Shown here in pieces: positions 37,042-48,282 of a DNA stretch of 64,000 nucleotides (its first letter is position 1; every line of letters begins with the position of its first letter). The notes under the pieces were generated by a model. That model was not told the DNA's origin and made no database searches. It saw only the letters and a program-made list of their open reading frames with translations. The stretch is taken from positions 6,298,697 through 6,362,696 of the forward strand of contig NC_039281.1 in NCBI RefSeq assembly GCF_003368295.1, in the 5' to 3' direction. Origin of the DNA: Carassius auratus (taxonomy: Eukaryota; Chordata; Actinopteri; Cypriniformes; Cyprinidae). The position numbers and the translations under genes are program-made.

Positions 37042-38489
37042 AGTACAGTACATTGTCGGCAGAGCACAAACATCACGCTTTTTCTCACATGGATCTAATA
37101 AGCCCCAATGTTTAATTGTGCATCGATGAATAAATTGTTAATGAGCAGAGATTCATGAGGTGTTTGAGCTTGGATGGAGTGGTGTCATAAAGATAATAAC
37201 TGGGCGTGTGGACAACTAAAGGAAAATCATTCTGAGGCAAATGAGAAGAGGTAAGATTTTCTCTAGTTCTTCCACCTAACTGAAATGGGGAAGAATTACA
37301 TCTTTGATACGCTTTAGTCCTTCCAGAGTGAATCTATTCAAAGGAGTAGAGTGTATATGGCCTTGCTACAGCTAATTAAGACTTAAGAAGAAAAAGAATC
37401 CATCCTCTTCGATTCAGTGCTGGTCTCTGTGTGAGTGAGATTGCATTTGACTCATTTTTCTGAAATGACACCAAACATATACTGGAAATAAAATAACATA
37501 GCAACATGGGAGTGGCTGCTTTTAGTATTTTTATTTTATTTTTGGATTTACACTGCCTTAACTTAAATTGAATTCAAATCAATGAATGTCCTATAGATTC
37601 ATGTTATAGACCTGCTTTAGCTGTTCTGTACTGTAAGTCCTAATGGCTGATTGAAAACCTCAGCCATTGGTGAAACACATTCAGTTTGAAGTTATTCGAG
37701 GTGATCAAGGTTAATTTGTTTTTATTCATCACACAGCTAGATGAAGGGAATTCAAGGGAGATCTTTTGATATAAATGTATACTGACATTTATCACCTGTA
37801 CCTCAATTCCCAGCATCCCTTCCCGCAGGATGTATTGAATGTTTTGTGGAGTGCAGTAAAAGGGCTCTGGAACACTAGTTTTACTCCCTGTCTGACCTCG
37901 AGGCTATTGTAGGTTCTAACCCAGCTTGAGTCATGAGTCAGACCAATGGTTTGGTTTCATCTGGAATGCCTTATCTCATTTGGTAGCTTAAATATCTGTT
38001 GTTGTTTTTTGTTGTTTTCTTTGCCAGCCATATGATGATTTATTTAGCCTTTGAACTTCAGCTAAATAACTTTTTTTTTTCTCCTGGAAACATAAATCAT
38101 GTAAGTTCTCCCCCATTTCTTTGATGGAAATTTTGTAAAAGAGGTCAGTTTCTCATATTTTCCCTGTCGCTTTTAATAGGCTATTAATGAAGATACATGC
38201 TGGATCCTGTGGTTAATAAGACAAGTGTCAGGTTCTCCTTTCCTGCAGAAGACATACTGAAGAAGCACTGACCGTCCCGCTGTTTCTCTGACACCACTCA
38301 TCAGAAGTATGTGGGTGGGTGGGTGTTGAGGTACGGAGCGTAGAGGACAGGAGAGGAGGGGAGGGGGGTGTCAAGGCAGAATTACTCCTCATTACCGAAC
38401 CGGACGAGCCAGTAAATCACGGTTCTCCACACCAGCAACTTTCTCCATCATCACTCAAAATAGCTCCGTTAGAAGCCGCTCATGCCTAT

Positions 38490-38542
38490 TGACCTATAAA
38501 ACCGCAGTGCCGCATCCTCGGAGATCATGTTTGTGCGGTAAG
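38490..38542 (+). promoter_or_regulatory. Possible TATA promoter and first splice donor
   Basis: TATAAAA lies at 38495-38501, preceded by a G-rich stretch (38328-38372). About 37 bp downstream is an ATG (38527-38529), then gtgcg followed by gtaagc at 38538-38543, a good 5' splice site. That arrangement fits a very short first exon. The 9.35-kb composite element is inserted about 100 bp further on, which would place it in the first intron. No downstream exon is recognised, so this is speculative. Confidence 0.25.
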
Positions 38543-38880
38543 CATGTGTGGCGAAAACACACCTAAGATGCTTGAATCAATTCCATAGTACTCTGTGCTG
38601 AAAAGCACCAGTGACCCACAGGTAAAGGTCTGTGATAACCAGTGGTGGAGTAGCTTTACTTCGTTACTGTACTTAAGTACATTTTTCAAGTATCTGTACT
38701 TTACTGGAGTAGTTTTATTTTGAGTAACTTTTACTTTTACTTCACTACATTCCAAAGCATAAGATCGTACTTTTAACTTCACTACATTTCATAAAACATA
38801 TCGTCACTCCCTATAATATATCACGTGCTCCGACACGCAGAAGCGGTGTCTGATTCATCATGAACGAACTGGGTCTTTTC

Positions 38881-39525
38881 CAGGCGGCAAGGAAGTCGAC
38901 TGGAAGTTGAAGTCGGCTGCGTGCTGCCATCTTGTAGCAGAACTTCACTTGCGTTAGCATTCCCATTGACTCCCATTCATTTTGGCGTCACTTTGACAGC
39001 GAATAACTTTACATCGGAGGCGTTTAAAGATTCCTTTTGTCCATTATTTATTTCTAAAGATACACGACAATGTATAAAGGGCTCCATTACCTTCTATGTT
39101 ACATTATGGCCCCGTAGAAACAGTTTTTGTAAAAAATAGGCTAACGATTGCGTCATAACCACTCGACTCTCTGTCGCATTACCATACAGAAAGAAGGAGA
39201 AGCTCGCAGGTAATTAACTTAATATGGCGTACTGGCGTTACATTTTAAAATACTATACAAAATAATTAATCAGAATACTTACTCCTGCTCACTCACGCCA
39301 AAGAACTCCCCGCTCAAGCTCGCCGTCTCTGCAAGATTAACGATGGCAGTTTGCACGCACAGCTACTAGAAGATTAACATCTGTCAGACAGGTTGCTGAC
39401 GTCGTCAAGCTTCGTTTGAGTCTGCGCGTCAGAAACGGAAGTGCTAAAAAATGCAAAAAATGGACTTCAATTGTCTCAGTTGAGTTCTAATGGGGTCGCT
39501 GTGTCCATTTCTTTTACTGTCTATG
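38881..39525. mobile_element. Nested 645-bp element, 8-bp duplication gtcttttc
   Basis: The flanking copies of gtcttttc at 38873-38880 and 39526-39533 are perfect. The element starts caggcggcaaggaagtcg, and the reverse complement of its end starts catagacagtaaaagaaatg, so inverted ends are weak. The middle (cattcccattgactcccatt and aaaaaataggctaacgattg) matches text I recall as a frequent fish repeat. Non-autonomous. Confidence 0.68.
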
Positions 39526-40000
39526 GTCTTTTCAAAATAAACTTTAATCGGATCGCGAATCGCACCAAACGATTCATTCACGAATTAGAATGATCCGATT
39601 GCAGCTGTTCTAGAGTCGACCACTCACTGATTCAAATGAACCGTTTAGTGCGAGTCTCCAGAAGTAAGAACCGGCAGATCTTGTGAGCGTGCGTGCGTCT
39701 GATGTTGCTAAAAGTAAGTTATTAATGTCAAAATTTAGGATTAATTATTGTAACTGAAAATCATATTTGGGTCAAAATTGTCAGTTGTTTGGGAACTAAA
39801 TCCGCTGTAAAGAGTGATCTGTTTAAGCCCACTGATTGTTCCAGTGCAAACAATGCAGACACATCAATCAGCGTCTCTGTGTTTTAGGTCAATAAATAAA
39901 ATAAAATAAAATAACCTTAAACTAACACAGATTAAATAAAATAACTCATGCATGTCCAAATCCCTGCTACCGTAATATTAACAGTTTTATTAAAATAGGG

Positions 40001-40060
40001 CATGGACGTCGTGACGTCATTACTTGGCGTGGCCGCCACGTTGATAGCGTCCTTTACTAC
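40001..40060. promoter_or_regulatory. Possible promoter with CRE site upstream of THAP start
   Basis: A perfect palindromic CRE, tgacgtca, lies at 40012-40019. A second gacgtc precedes it at 40005-40010, and the block continues GC-rich (ggcgtggccgccacg). This is about 125-130 bp before the ATG at 40144, which sits in a good initiation context (caaccatgg). Confidence 0.35.
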
Positions 40061-41169
40061 TACTGGGTCTACTGTGCAGTGTTTAGACATACTCCCTCTC
40101 ATTCGTGTGTCTTAATTTGATTAATTAAAAATCTATTTCAACCATGGTAAACCGCAGACATGGGGACTTGTGACTTGGTGACTTGGACTCGAGTGGACTC
40201 GAGTCGCTATTTTTAGGACTTGAGACTTGACTCGGACTTGGAAGTTAAAGACTCGGGACTTGACTTGACTTGAGACACGATGACTTGAATGACTTGAGTG
40301 TTAATCACATCATGTTTTCAGTTTGAATATAAAATATATAAATTATGTTTTAAAATAAAGTTGATTACTCAGCTGGAGCGCAGGCTGAGAATAGCGTCGA
40401 GACTGGATCAGGACACTATCATCAGTCATGCCCTCTCTACCTTACACACACCACGCCCACTTAAATCAGAGATATCACATCACATCAACATGTCAGCCTG
40501 AGGGTTACCGACGGTCATCGCTTTTGTCTTCAATAATTCGCGCCTAAAAACGCGTGGAAAACGCTAGTCGCGCCGCTTTCTCCTTCTTTCCAAAGCGCTC
40601 GGACAGAAGTGCTCCTGGGGCGTCTGTAAGCATGCATGACACGCTCTCTCTCAATGGAGACGCGGAAATTTCAGCAAAGGATAAATGGATTTGCAGCACT
40701 AAAAATCGCTCGCAGTAGCACTGCTACTAAATTCATTTCAAAATGGCAATCCATATACAGCTATGAACAGCTGTTCCTTCATCTTAGCTGAGCTTTCAAC
40801 GTTGATACGGGAAATGATGAAGCTGATTGGTTAGTTATTGTCACATGACCCGCGGTGCGCTTGTGGCATTCTGAAAAGTTTAGATGTTTTTAACTCGATG
40901 CGGTGCCTTCCATTATGAGCGCGCATACCGCGCGCCTACATTGGAAATAGCGAACTTGCGCGCACAAAAGACGTGATGTGTACGGCCCCCAATGATCCGC
41001 TAGCAGGCCGTCAAAAAAAAAAAAACGCATTCCAGGGGCGGCGCTAGGGCTGGGCTAAGGGGGCATAAGCCCAGAATATTTTGTTACCTTGTCTTTCTCA
41101 TAGAGCAAAACAATTAATCAGAAAAACAAATGTAGCTGCCGCGATTACCCAATCATGAGAAGTGCACAT

Positions 41170-41397
<228 letters not shown>

Positions 41398-41450
41398 CAT
41401 AACAAAAAAGTATGAAACAACTGAAAATACGTCATATTTATATTCTATAC

Positions 41451-41469
41451 TGAGAGAGAGAGAGAGAGA

Positions 41470-41506
<37 letters not shown>

Positions 41507-41520
41507 TGTGTGTGTGTGTT

Positions 41521-41564
<44 letters not shown>

Positions 41565-41640
41565 GAGAAATGTAACAAAGTTTAATGCTGTATGTAAACT
41601 GTGTTTGAGAGAGAGAGAGAGAGCGAGAGAGAGAGAGAGG
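41451..41640. repeat. Alternating (GA)n/(GT)n microsatellite array
   Basis: Blocks of GA and GT alternate (GA 41453-41470, GT to 41487, GA to 41507, GT to 41522, GA to 41559), and a further GA array follows after about 45 bp. The Arg-Glu and Cys-Val strings in the plus frames here are translations of it. Confidence 0.95.
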
Positions 41641-42209
41641 TGTTCAGAGAGGAGTCTGTTGGATGTTTAGCTGTTATTTGTTTTATGGACTCAATGTTGA
41701 AAATGTAAAACATTTCAAACACTGTTGGCAGAAGTGAAAAATAAATTATTTTAGGAAGTTACAATTTTGTTTGATCCATGATGTATTTTACTGAACATGA
41801 GTATTTACAATGCAAATCCAATTTTTTTTAATTTACTGACAGTTACTTATATCTTGTCTTTTAACTTTATTAAGATCAGATTCTGCAGGTAAAATAACAA
41901 TATTAAGGTGACTTGACTTGGACTTGACTTGACATAGCTTGTGACTTGACTTGACTTGACTTGCCCAAGAAAAAAATACTTGGGACTTACTTGAGACTTG
42001 AAGGTTAAGACTTGAGACTTACTTGAGACTTGCACATGTGTGACTTGGTCCCATCTCTGGTAAACCGTTGCTGTATTGTGGGGTGTAATAGCGCAACACA
42101 TAATTGCCATGGGGAAAATAAAATGAGAATGGATTAACTTTACACCGCTTTCCTGCTTGGAGAGGCGACTACGGAGACCATAACATCTGAATATTAATTT
42201 ATATAGCTT

Positions 42210-42660
42210 AAGTCAACATTGAAAATAAGGGAAATTTCTCGGGTTACTTATCCAAAATACGGGAAATTTCAACATTCATCTTTTTGTTGCTATCCCTCTG
42301 CTGACAGCAAAAACAAAACTGCTGCATTAACTAACGTTAAGCGATTTGTGAAGCTAGGTCTAACGTGACTTTAGTTGCAGATTTGCGTGAAATTGTGCTC
42401 TCACAACAACCAAGCTATCTTAAAAAGCCCAACATCATGCTAAAGGTTGCTTTTCAAGTGAGCAAAACGATGCTTTAAAAACATATGTTTCGCTGGAAGG
42501 GCAAGGGGTAGCAACACAACAGTACAGAGACTGACAGGTCCGATCGAAGGGCTAGCGGGATATTTTACAGGAAAATACTAAAACGGGAAGACAGTGGGAA
42601 AAGAGCTCAAATACGTGAGAACCCTGGATAAAAACGGGAGGGTGGACAGCTTCTAACTAC
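42210..42660. repeat. Probable further nested repeat (gggaaattt / cgggaggg ends)
   Basis: Begins near aaaataagggaaatttctcg and ends near aaaacgggagggtggacagc. Similar aaatacgggaaa / acgggagggtggac text is familiar to me from fish repeats. No clear target duplication was found, so the boundaries are approximate. Confidence 0.4.
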
Positions 42661-42736
42661 ACTTTTGTTAAAAGTACATGTGTGAATGGTTGTTAGCACT
42701 AACGTTTACCAAACAGCAAGGTGTAGCGCAGCTTAC

Positions 42737-43017
42737 CTTTGTCCAGATTACTGTAACGTATACTGTTTGCCGGTTTTATGATCTGCAACTCCTGAAAATA
42801 TCCATTTGTGAACTGCACATGACACTCCAATGACTTGTAGCTTCGGAACTGTTCTGAAGTGTAGGCGCTCATAAAACAAACAATGTAGCCGAGGATATCT
42901 GTAATGCAAAAGGGTGGCAGCAAGTAATCGTCGGTGCTCCACTCTTTGTTGGGAATTTCATATGGATCCAAACCGTTAATAGTGCCGATTTTGTGCACAT
43001 ACCGGTCCCTGACATCC
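42737..43017 (-). CDS. Open internal exon, fish THAP/SWIM/YqaJ-type transposon protein
   Basis: The 281-base stretch is open in one frame on the minus strand. It is bounded by an acceptor-like aaaatag (ending 43018) and a strong donor g|gtaagc (GT at 42736-42735). It encodes RDVRDRYVHKIGTINGLDPY, then EIPNKEW, a hydrophobic ITDILGYIVCF and YTSEQFRSYKSLE. I recall the pattern YxxKIGxxxGxDPYExP...W...P.ItYpDIvnYLvf...YT.e.lkaYKSLeA from fish proteins that continue into a SWIM zinc finger and a YqaJ-like nuclease. Those later domains are not visible here. Neither stops nor frameshifts occur in the exon. It lies opposite in orientation to the THAP fragment. The role would be in the life cycle of a large fish transposon; a domesticated gene cannot be excluded. 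Confidence 0.5.
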
Positions 43018-43144
43018 CTATTTTGTGTATCCCTTTAAATCCCACAACCTTTTCGCGATTTTACCATCCTTTCTCTTTCTCCCAACTCTGCATCTTCTCG
43101 TTCGACTTGCTGAATGTTTACATTCGCGAAGCTACCAGCAGGAC

Positions 43145-43170
43145 CGCCACGTCCCAGAATGCAACACGGC
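43145..43170. promoter_or_regulatory. ZNF143/Staf-like site
   Basis: tcccagaatgc at 43152-43162 matches the core of the ZNF143 (Staf) binding site found in many vertebrate promoters. It lies about 135 bp upstream of the minus-strand exon in GC-rich text, consistent with a promoter for that gene. Single-motif evidence only. Confidence 0.3.
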
Positions 43171-43269
43171 GCCCAAGCCCTATGCTACCATGACGTCTGT
43201 TTTTATATGGTGTATTAACAGTAACGTTATACATATGTATATTGTTTGGATTTAACGTTAGACAGACAT

Positions 43270-43975
43270 GAATGTTTATTCATAACCGTACTGAAAATAA
43301 GTAAATATTGTAGCTGATGCTAAATGTCTAGCTAACAAGCTTGCTGGTGCTAGCTTGAGGTAATTTTTTTATAAATAATGTCCAAATATGTTTTATTCAA
43401 CCACCTATATATATATGTATATAGATTACATCTAGGGACAAAAGAAAGGATGTGATATTTAGAACATGGTAACTACAGTAATTATCAAAGAGGGGAAGAG
43501 ATGCACCCCGTTTGGCCAGGGGTGTTTTTACACCACAGACAAGGTTTGAGAAGGAAAAAATCATTATGAAAGTATAATTATATTTTCCTTAAAATGTTCT
43601 TCCTAACTTCAGGCCTTATATCATGTCATATATAACTGTGATGTTCTGTAAAACCACAAACTTTAAAACACTTCAAAACAAAAGTCCATATCAACTACAG
43701 AAATATATCTTGACTCCAGATAGTGGTTATTTTGGAAAAAATCCCAGGTATTTTGAGCAGTAGGATTATATAAAAAAAAGAGTGCTAATATAAAATTAAA
43801 TTAGCCTATATAAAATTGCAAACATCTATCTTTCAGTACTGAAAAGATACTCAAAAAAGTACTTTTTGAGTACTTTTGTTCTTTCACTTGAATAAAATTG
43901 AAAAAGGAGTACTTTTACTTTTACTGGAGTAATATTTTATTATACGTATCTGTACTTTTACTCAAGTTTATTTAT
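43270..43975. repeat. Internal copy of the composite's right end
   Basis: Direct repeat of about 47164-47975. Shared blocks include ttattcataaccgtactgaa, gctagctaacaagcttgc-like text, gcaccccgtttggccagggg and acttttacttttactggagt. The two copies differ by scattered substitutions, a roughly 85-base block present only in the outer copy (about 47587-47680) and tract lengths. The internal copy stops about 30 bp short of the true end, losing the cagtggtgga terminus. Confidence 0.85.
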
Positions 43976-44230
43976 TTAATTTTAACTTTTTATTCATCAA
44001 AGAATCCTGAAAAAAGTATCACAGATTCCAAAATAATATTTGGTAGCACAACTATTAATAGTTCTAATAATAAATCATCATATTTTCATGATTTCTAAAG
44101 ATCATGTGACACTGAAGACTGGAGGAATGATGCTTAAAATACAGCTGCACATCACAGAAATAGATTATATTTTAAAGGATATTAAAATAGAAACCATTAT
44201 TTTATATATTTTATTTTGCTAATTTAGAAT
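43976..44230 (+). repeat. Cyprinid dispersed repeat family B, plus orientation
   Basis: Landmarks are ttattcatcaaagaatcctg, gatcatgtgacactgaagac, tggaggaatgatgcttaaaa and a following atattaaaatagaaac. Other copies lie at 24800-24895 (plus, fragment), 46180-46420 (minus) and 52655-52890 (plus). I recall it as one of the commonest cyprinid repeats. Confidence 0.7.
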
Positions 44231-44342
44231 TACTACTGAAATACAACCTTTTTTTGTTTCAAACAGTTCATTGAACAATAATAAATTAAGTACCTGAAGC
44301 TGACAATGAAGTAATGTATGATAATTAGCAAAGATGATTAAT

Positions 44343-44412
44343 TTAGCGCTGTGAACGCGCGTGTGAGGGGCGGAGACGCATCGCGGAGCGTCAGACGCGC
44401 GTGAGGACCAAA
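44343..44412. other. CpG-dense block upstream of minisatellite
   Basis: In 70 bases there are about a dozen CpG (gcgctgtgaacgcgcgtgtg, then gcatcgcggagcgtcagacg). It precedes the equally CpG-dense minisatellite by about 160 bp. A promoter or 5' end of an inserted element is possible. Confidence 0.45.
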
Positions 44413-44570
44413 CACAGCAGAACAGTAGGAAACGTCTTATTATTTTTCTTTTACTATAGCGATTTATTTTTAGATACGTGATCTGAGTCTTTCATAGATT
44501 TGTAGAGTTATTAGAGTATAGAGTTATTAGAGAAATTGAGTTATTTTTTACATTCTTTGGTCGAAGTTTT

Positions 44571-45170
44571 CAGATCGGCAATTCGGAGCCTGTTCGCGAC
44601 TCTGTTGATTCAGATCGGGACTTCGGAGCATGTTCGCGACTCGGTTGATTCAGATCGGCACTTCGGAGCCTGTTCGCGACACGGTTGATTCAGATCGGCA
44701 CTTCGGAGCATGTTCGCGACTCGGTTGATTCAGATCGGCACTTCGGAGCCTGTTCGCGACTCGGTTGATTCAGATCGGCACTTCGGAGCCTGTTCGCGAC
44801 TCGGTTGATTCAGATCGGCACTTCGGAGCCTGTTCGCGACACGGTTGATTCAGATCGGCAATTCGGAGCATGTTCGCGACTCGGTTGATTCAGATCGGCA
44901 CTTCGGAGCCTGTTCGCGACTCGGTTGATTCAGATCGGCACTTCGGAGCCTGTTCGCGACTCGGTTGATTCAGATCGGCACTTCGGAGCCTGTTCGCGAC
45001 TCGGTTGATTCAGATCGGCACTTCGGAGCATGTTCGCGACTCGATTGATTCAGATCGGCACTTCAGAGCCTGTTCGCGACTCGATTGATTCAGATCGGCA
45101 CTTCGGAGCCTGTTCGCGACTCGGTTGATTCAGATCGCCACTTCGGAGCATGTTCGCAACTCGGTTGATT
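44571..45170 (+). repeat. 40-bp minisatellite, 15 units, CpG-rich
   Basis: Exactly fifteen 40-bp units fill 600 bases, and a diverged partial unit follows (45171-45184). The unit starts cagatcggcacttcggagcc and continues tgttcgcgactcggttgatt. Each has five CpG and a palindromic tcgcga. Units vary at few sites: c/a at position 20 (gagcc/gagca), t/a at 31, g/a in tcggttg and g/c in atcggca. The 40-bp period is not a multiple of three, so it cannot be a protein repeat, and there are no spacers between units. Confidence 0.97.
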
Positions 45171-45267
45171 CAGATCTGGACATCAAAGTAGGAAGTGTTT
45201 GTCAAACAGTTAATTGGTGATAAATGAATATTTGGACTTGAGGCTTTTTTTTTACCTGTCGATTCAC

Positions 45268-47064
45268 GTGCACAGGTAGGGCTCAACCTGTGCAGAGCAC
45301 ATGCCCTTTTTGCCCTTACACTCCGAAGTGCCCTTTTTTTGGTGGTGTTTTTTTTTTTTTTTTTTTTTTAATCAATGCTATTGGTCACCCTTTACGTCTG
45401 TCTGTCTGTTTTACAAATATTTAGCAAATGAAAGTTCTTAAAACGAGCTTGTGTAAATCTTATTGGATCTTCAAGCTGTCAGTAAGCTGATAACTCTGCC
45501 CCCTCTATATTCATTGAATCAACTGAAGTTCCACAGCAGCTGCACAGTAGACAACAGCTGAGCTGAACAAAGTTTTGCGATGGGAAAATAAATATCTTGT
45601 TGTTTGAATAAGTACAACTAAACACTATGTCTATAAAGGCTCATATTTTATTTATTGGATGTCTGACTGACTCACTGAGACATGTGGGACGTCGCCTGAG
45701 AGAGAGGGCTAGCATTTGCCATCTAGTCATAGCCAATATATAGCCAACACTTAAATAGCCTGTGCATACAGTAGCGGGCGCCGTCGCCATTCTAATGACG
45801 AAAAAAAAAAATCACATTTGCACACATTCGCTGGTCAAAAACTATATATTGATAAGTAATACAACAACATATAATTTGTTTTTACCATCGGGAAATCATA
45901 ACAGGTGCGCCCCCGCGCTGTTTCGTGCTGGAACTTACACAAAGCGACGAGTGATCCTCGTCACGTAGATAACATATATTTCTAAGAAATTTCTTCTTTG
46001 ATTTATGATTGCTGATACACTTAATTTATTTACATTCAGGCTAATAATGTTATTGTATACTCTCCGCTCGTCCTCACATGTATAAAATATAGTAAAACAT
46101 GGTTTTACCATAGTAATGTAGTAGTAACTAAATGTTTTTTGTTTTTTTTTTACAGAAGATCACTGTGAAATCTTTATATTTTATCATGCAGAATGTAATT
46201 CATGATTCATTCCAAGGCTTCATTTATTTGATCCAAAATACAGCAAAAACAGTAATATTGTGTAATATTTTTACAATTTTAAATAACTGTTTTCTATTTT
46301 AATATATTTTAAAATGTAGTTTATTTTTGTGATCAAAGCTGAATTTTCAGCATCATTACCTCAGTACTCTTCAGTGTCACGTGATCCTTCAGAAATGCTT
46401 TTCACTGCAACTATACTTTTCACACCATTTGTATTTATTTTTTCATTGCTGGCTTATTTTAGGGAAAATGTAGTGAATAAGAGACCTTCAAGAGACCAAC
46501 ATCCCTGGTCCACCACAGTATCAAATTTTTGCCAGGTAGGCGGATGCATGTTGGATATGTTATAGTAACGGTATGGCTATAGTTTCTTATAATCTCGAAT
46601 TGAGTTGGACATAATTACTTAAATTATATTTTAAAAAAGTTTGTCAAAAATACTTGACTTATTGCTCACCTTCCCCTCTTCTCAATGTCATTCATAATCA
46701 TGTTAACCAAATAATACAAATTAGCTTATAAAACCATACAGAATAGCCAAAAAAGTCAATATATACATAATTCTTTTCTTTGCAAAGTTAATAAAAAAAG
46801 TGCATAAAGTTCAATAAAAAAAGATTTTGGTTTCTGTTTGGTTTTATAAGCTAATTTGTATGTTTATGTATGAGTCAAGTATTTTTTTTTCTCTATAAAT
46901 GCAATTTAAAAAAAGAGGGAGTACACAAGAGCAATTCACAAACACAGGACCACAAATAATACTCACAAAAAAACTTACTAAATAATCTTGATATAAAAAA
47001 AGGGAGGGGGGTGCCCTTTTTCAGTTTCAGCACATGCCCCTCAAAAGGTCTGTGCACGGCCCTG
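45268..47064. mobile_element. Probable nested hAT-like element inside a LINE fragment
   Basis: The right end, read in reverse, begins cagggccgtgcacagacc, which I recall as a hAT-type terminus in fish. The left end (near caggtagggctcaacctgtg) resembles it less. Flanking text is cgattcac (45260-45267) and cgattcag (47065-47072), 7 of 8 matching. Removing the segment brings attcag next to the LINE frame that starts at 47070. The interior includes a minus copy of repeat family B, a foldback near 46722-46861 and poly-T runs. No transposase was found. Confidence 0.5.
46180..46420 (-). repeat. Cyprinid dispersed repeat family B, minus orientation
   Basis: Reverse text gatcaaagctgaattttcag, catcattacctcagtactct and tgtcacgtgatccttcagaa. 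It is the inverted partner of 43976-44230. Confidence 0.7.
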
Positions 47065-47069
47065 CGATT

Positions 47070-47162
47070 CAGCATGTACATGGACCCACACACAAAGGTG
47101 GACACACTCTAGACTTAATCATCAGTGGAGCTCTAAACTTTTCATCCATTGTTATTAAGGAC
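47070..47162 (+). pseudogene. LINE endonuclease fragment (CR1/L2-like)
   Basis: In frame from 47071 the translation is QHVHGPTHKGGHTLDLIISG, then ALNFSSIVIKDV. This is the conserved late part of the apurinic-type endonuclease of CR1/L2/Rex-like LINEs (QHV..PTH..GHTLDLI...). Only about 31 codons remain. The match ends abruptly at 47162, where the duplicated right-end sequence begins; the expected continuation with the catalytic SDH is missing. The upstream part of the endonuclease is also missing. Confidence 0.7.
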
Positions 47163-47163
47163 G

Positions 47164-47289
47164 TTATTCATAACCGTACTGAAAATAAGTAAATATTTTT
47201 AGTTGATGCTAACTGTCTAGCTAACAAGCTTGCCGGTGCTAACTTGAGGTAATTTTTATAAATAATGTCCAAATATTTTTATTCAACCA

Positions 47290-47354
<65 letters not shown>

Positions 47355-47990
47355 TTACATCTGGGGAGAAAAGAAAGGATGTGATGTTCAGAACATGGTT
47401 ACTACAGTAATTATCAAAGAGGGGAAGATATGCACCCCGTTTGGCCAGGGGTGTTTTTACACCCCAGACAAGGTTTGAGAAGGAAAAATCATTATGAAAA
47501 TATAATTATATTTTCCTTAAAGTCTTCAGGCCTTATTATCATTTCATAACTGTGATGTTCTGTAAAACAACAAACTTTAAAATACTTTGTTCTTACTGGT
47601 GAAAATCAGATGGTCATCTCTGTTTTCTCTCTGGTACATCACAGTGTAAGCTTCACAGTGAACATTACTCTCATCAGTGTAGTCCATATCAACAACAAAA
47701 ATATATCTTAACTCCATATAGTGGTTATTTTTGAAAAAAATCCCAGGTATTTTGAGCAGTAGGATTATAAAAAAAAAAAAAAAAAAAAAATGTGCTAATA
47801 TAAAATTAAATTAGCCTATATAAAATTGCAAACATCTATCTTTCAGTAATTTTTTACTTAAGTACACAAAAAATTTAGTTCTTTTGTACTTTCACTTGAG
47901 TAAAAATGAAAAAGGAGTACTTTTACTTTTACTGGAGTAATATTTTATTATACTTATCTGTACTTGATTTGTGTACTTCGTCCACCACTG
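47164..47990. repeat. Right end of composite (outer copy of direct repeat)
   Basis: Second copy of 43270-43975 plus the true terminus. It includes (TA)n at 47291-47347 and poly-A at 47768-47790. It ends gtccaccactg at 47990, followed by the gtgataac duplication. Confidence 0.85.
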
Positions 47991-48282
47991 GTGATAACAT
48001 TCATAAGGGTAACCTTACACCCCATTTGGAAATAAAGGAATCTTATAATTGGAGATATTGTTGGTTGTTAGTCGTTTATACTGCTGAAAGTTATAGGTGG
48101 GCTGCACCACTGACCATAGCTTTTGTAGTCTGGTCACAAATAACATGTACTGGCAATAATACTTTATTCAACTTTAACAAGGAATCCGTTTTTTTGGTGG
48201 AAGTAGTATATAAATTGCAGCAGTGCATAATTCACGAAAACAAGATGATAAGCATTTCAGTGTTTTGTTGTTTGTAGTTGTA

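Larger units (their letters stand above)
34011..38631. other. Spacer; microsatellites and one small palindromic repeat
   Basis: Contains (GT)n at 34287-34300, a tetranucleotide tract of ATCT then CTGT at about 35908-35940, (TTTA)n at 36419-36432 and 36766-36783, and a small repeat at 36941-37041. Open frames at 35292-35516 (plus) and 35306-35635 (minus) overlap on opposite strands and match no family. A TATA-like promoter is possible at 38495. Confidence 0.5.

Noticed and set aside
44571..45170. CRISPR-like array of regular repeats
   Set aside because: Units are 40 bp head to tail with no unique spacers, in a eukaryotic genome; it is a minisatellite.
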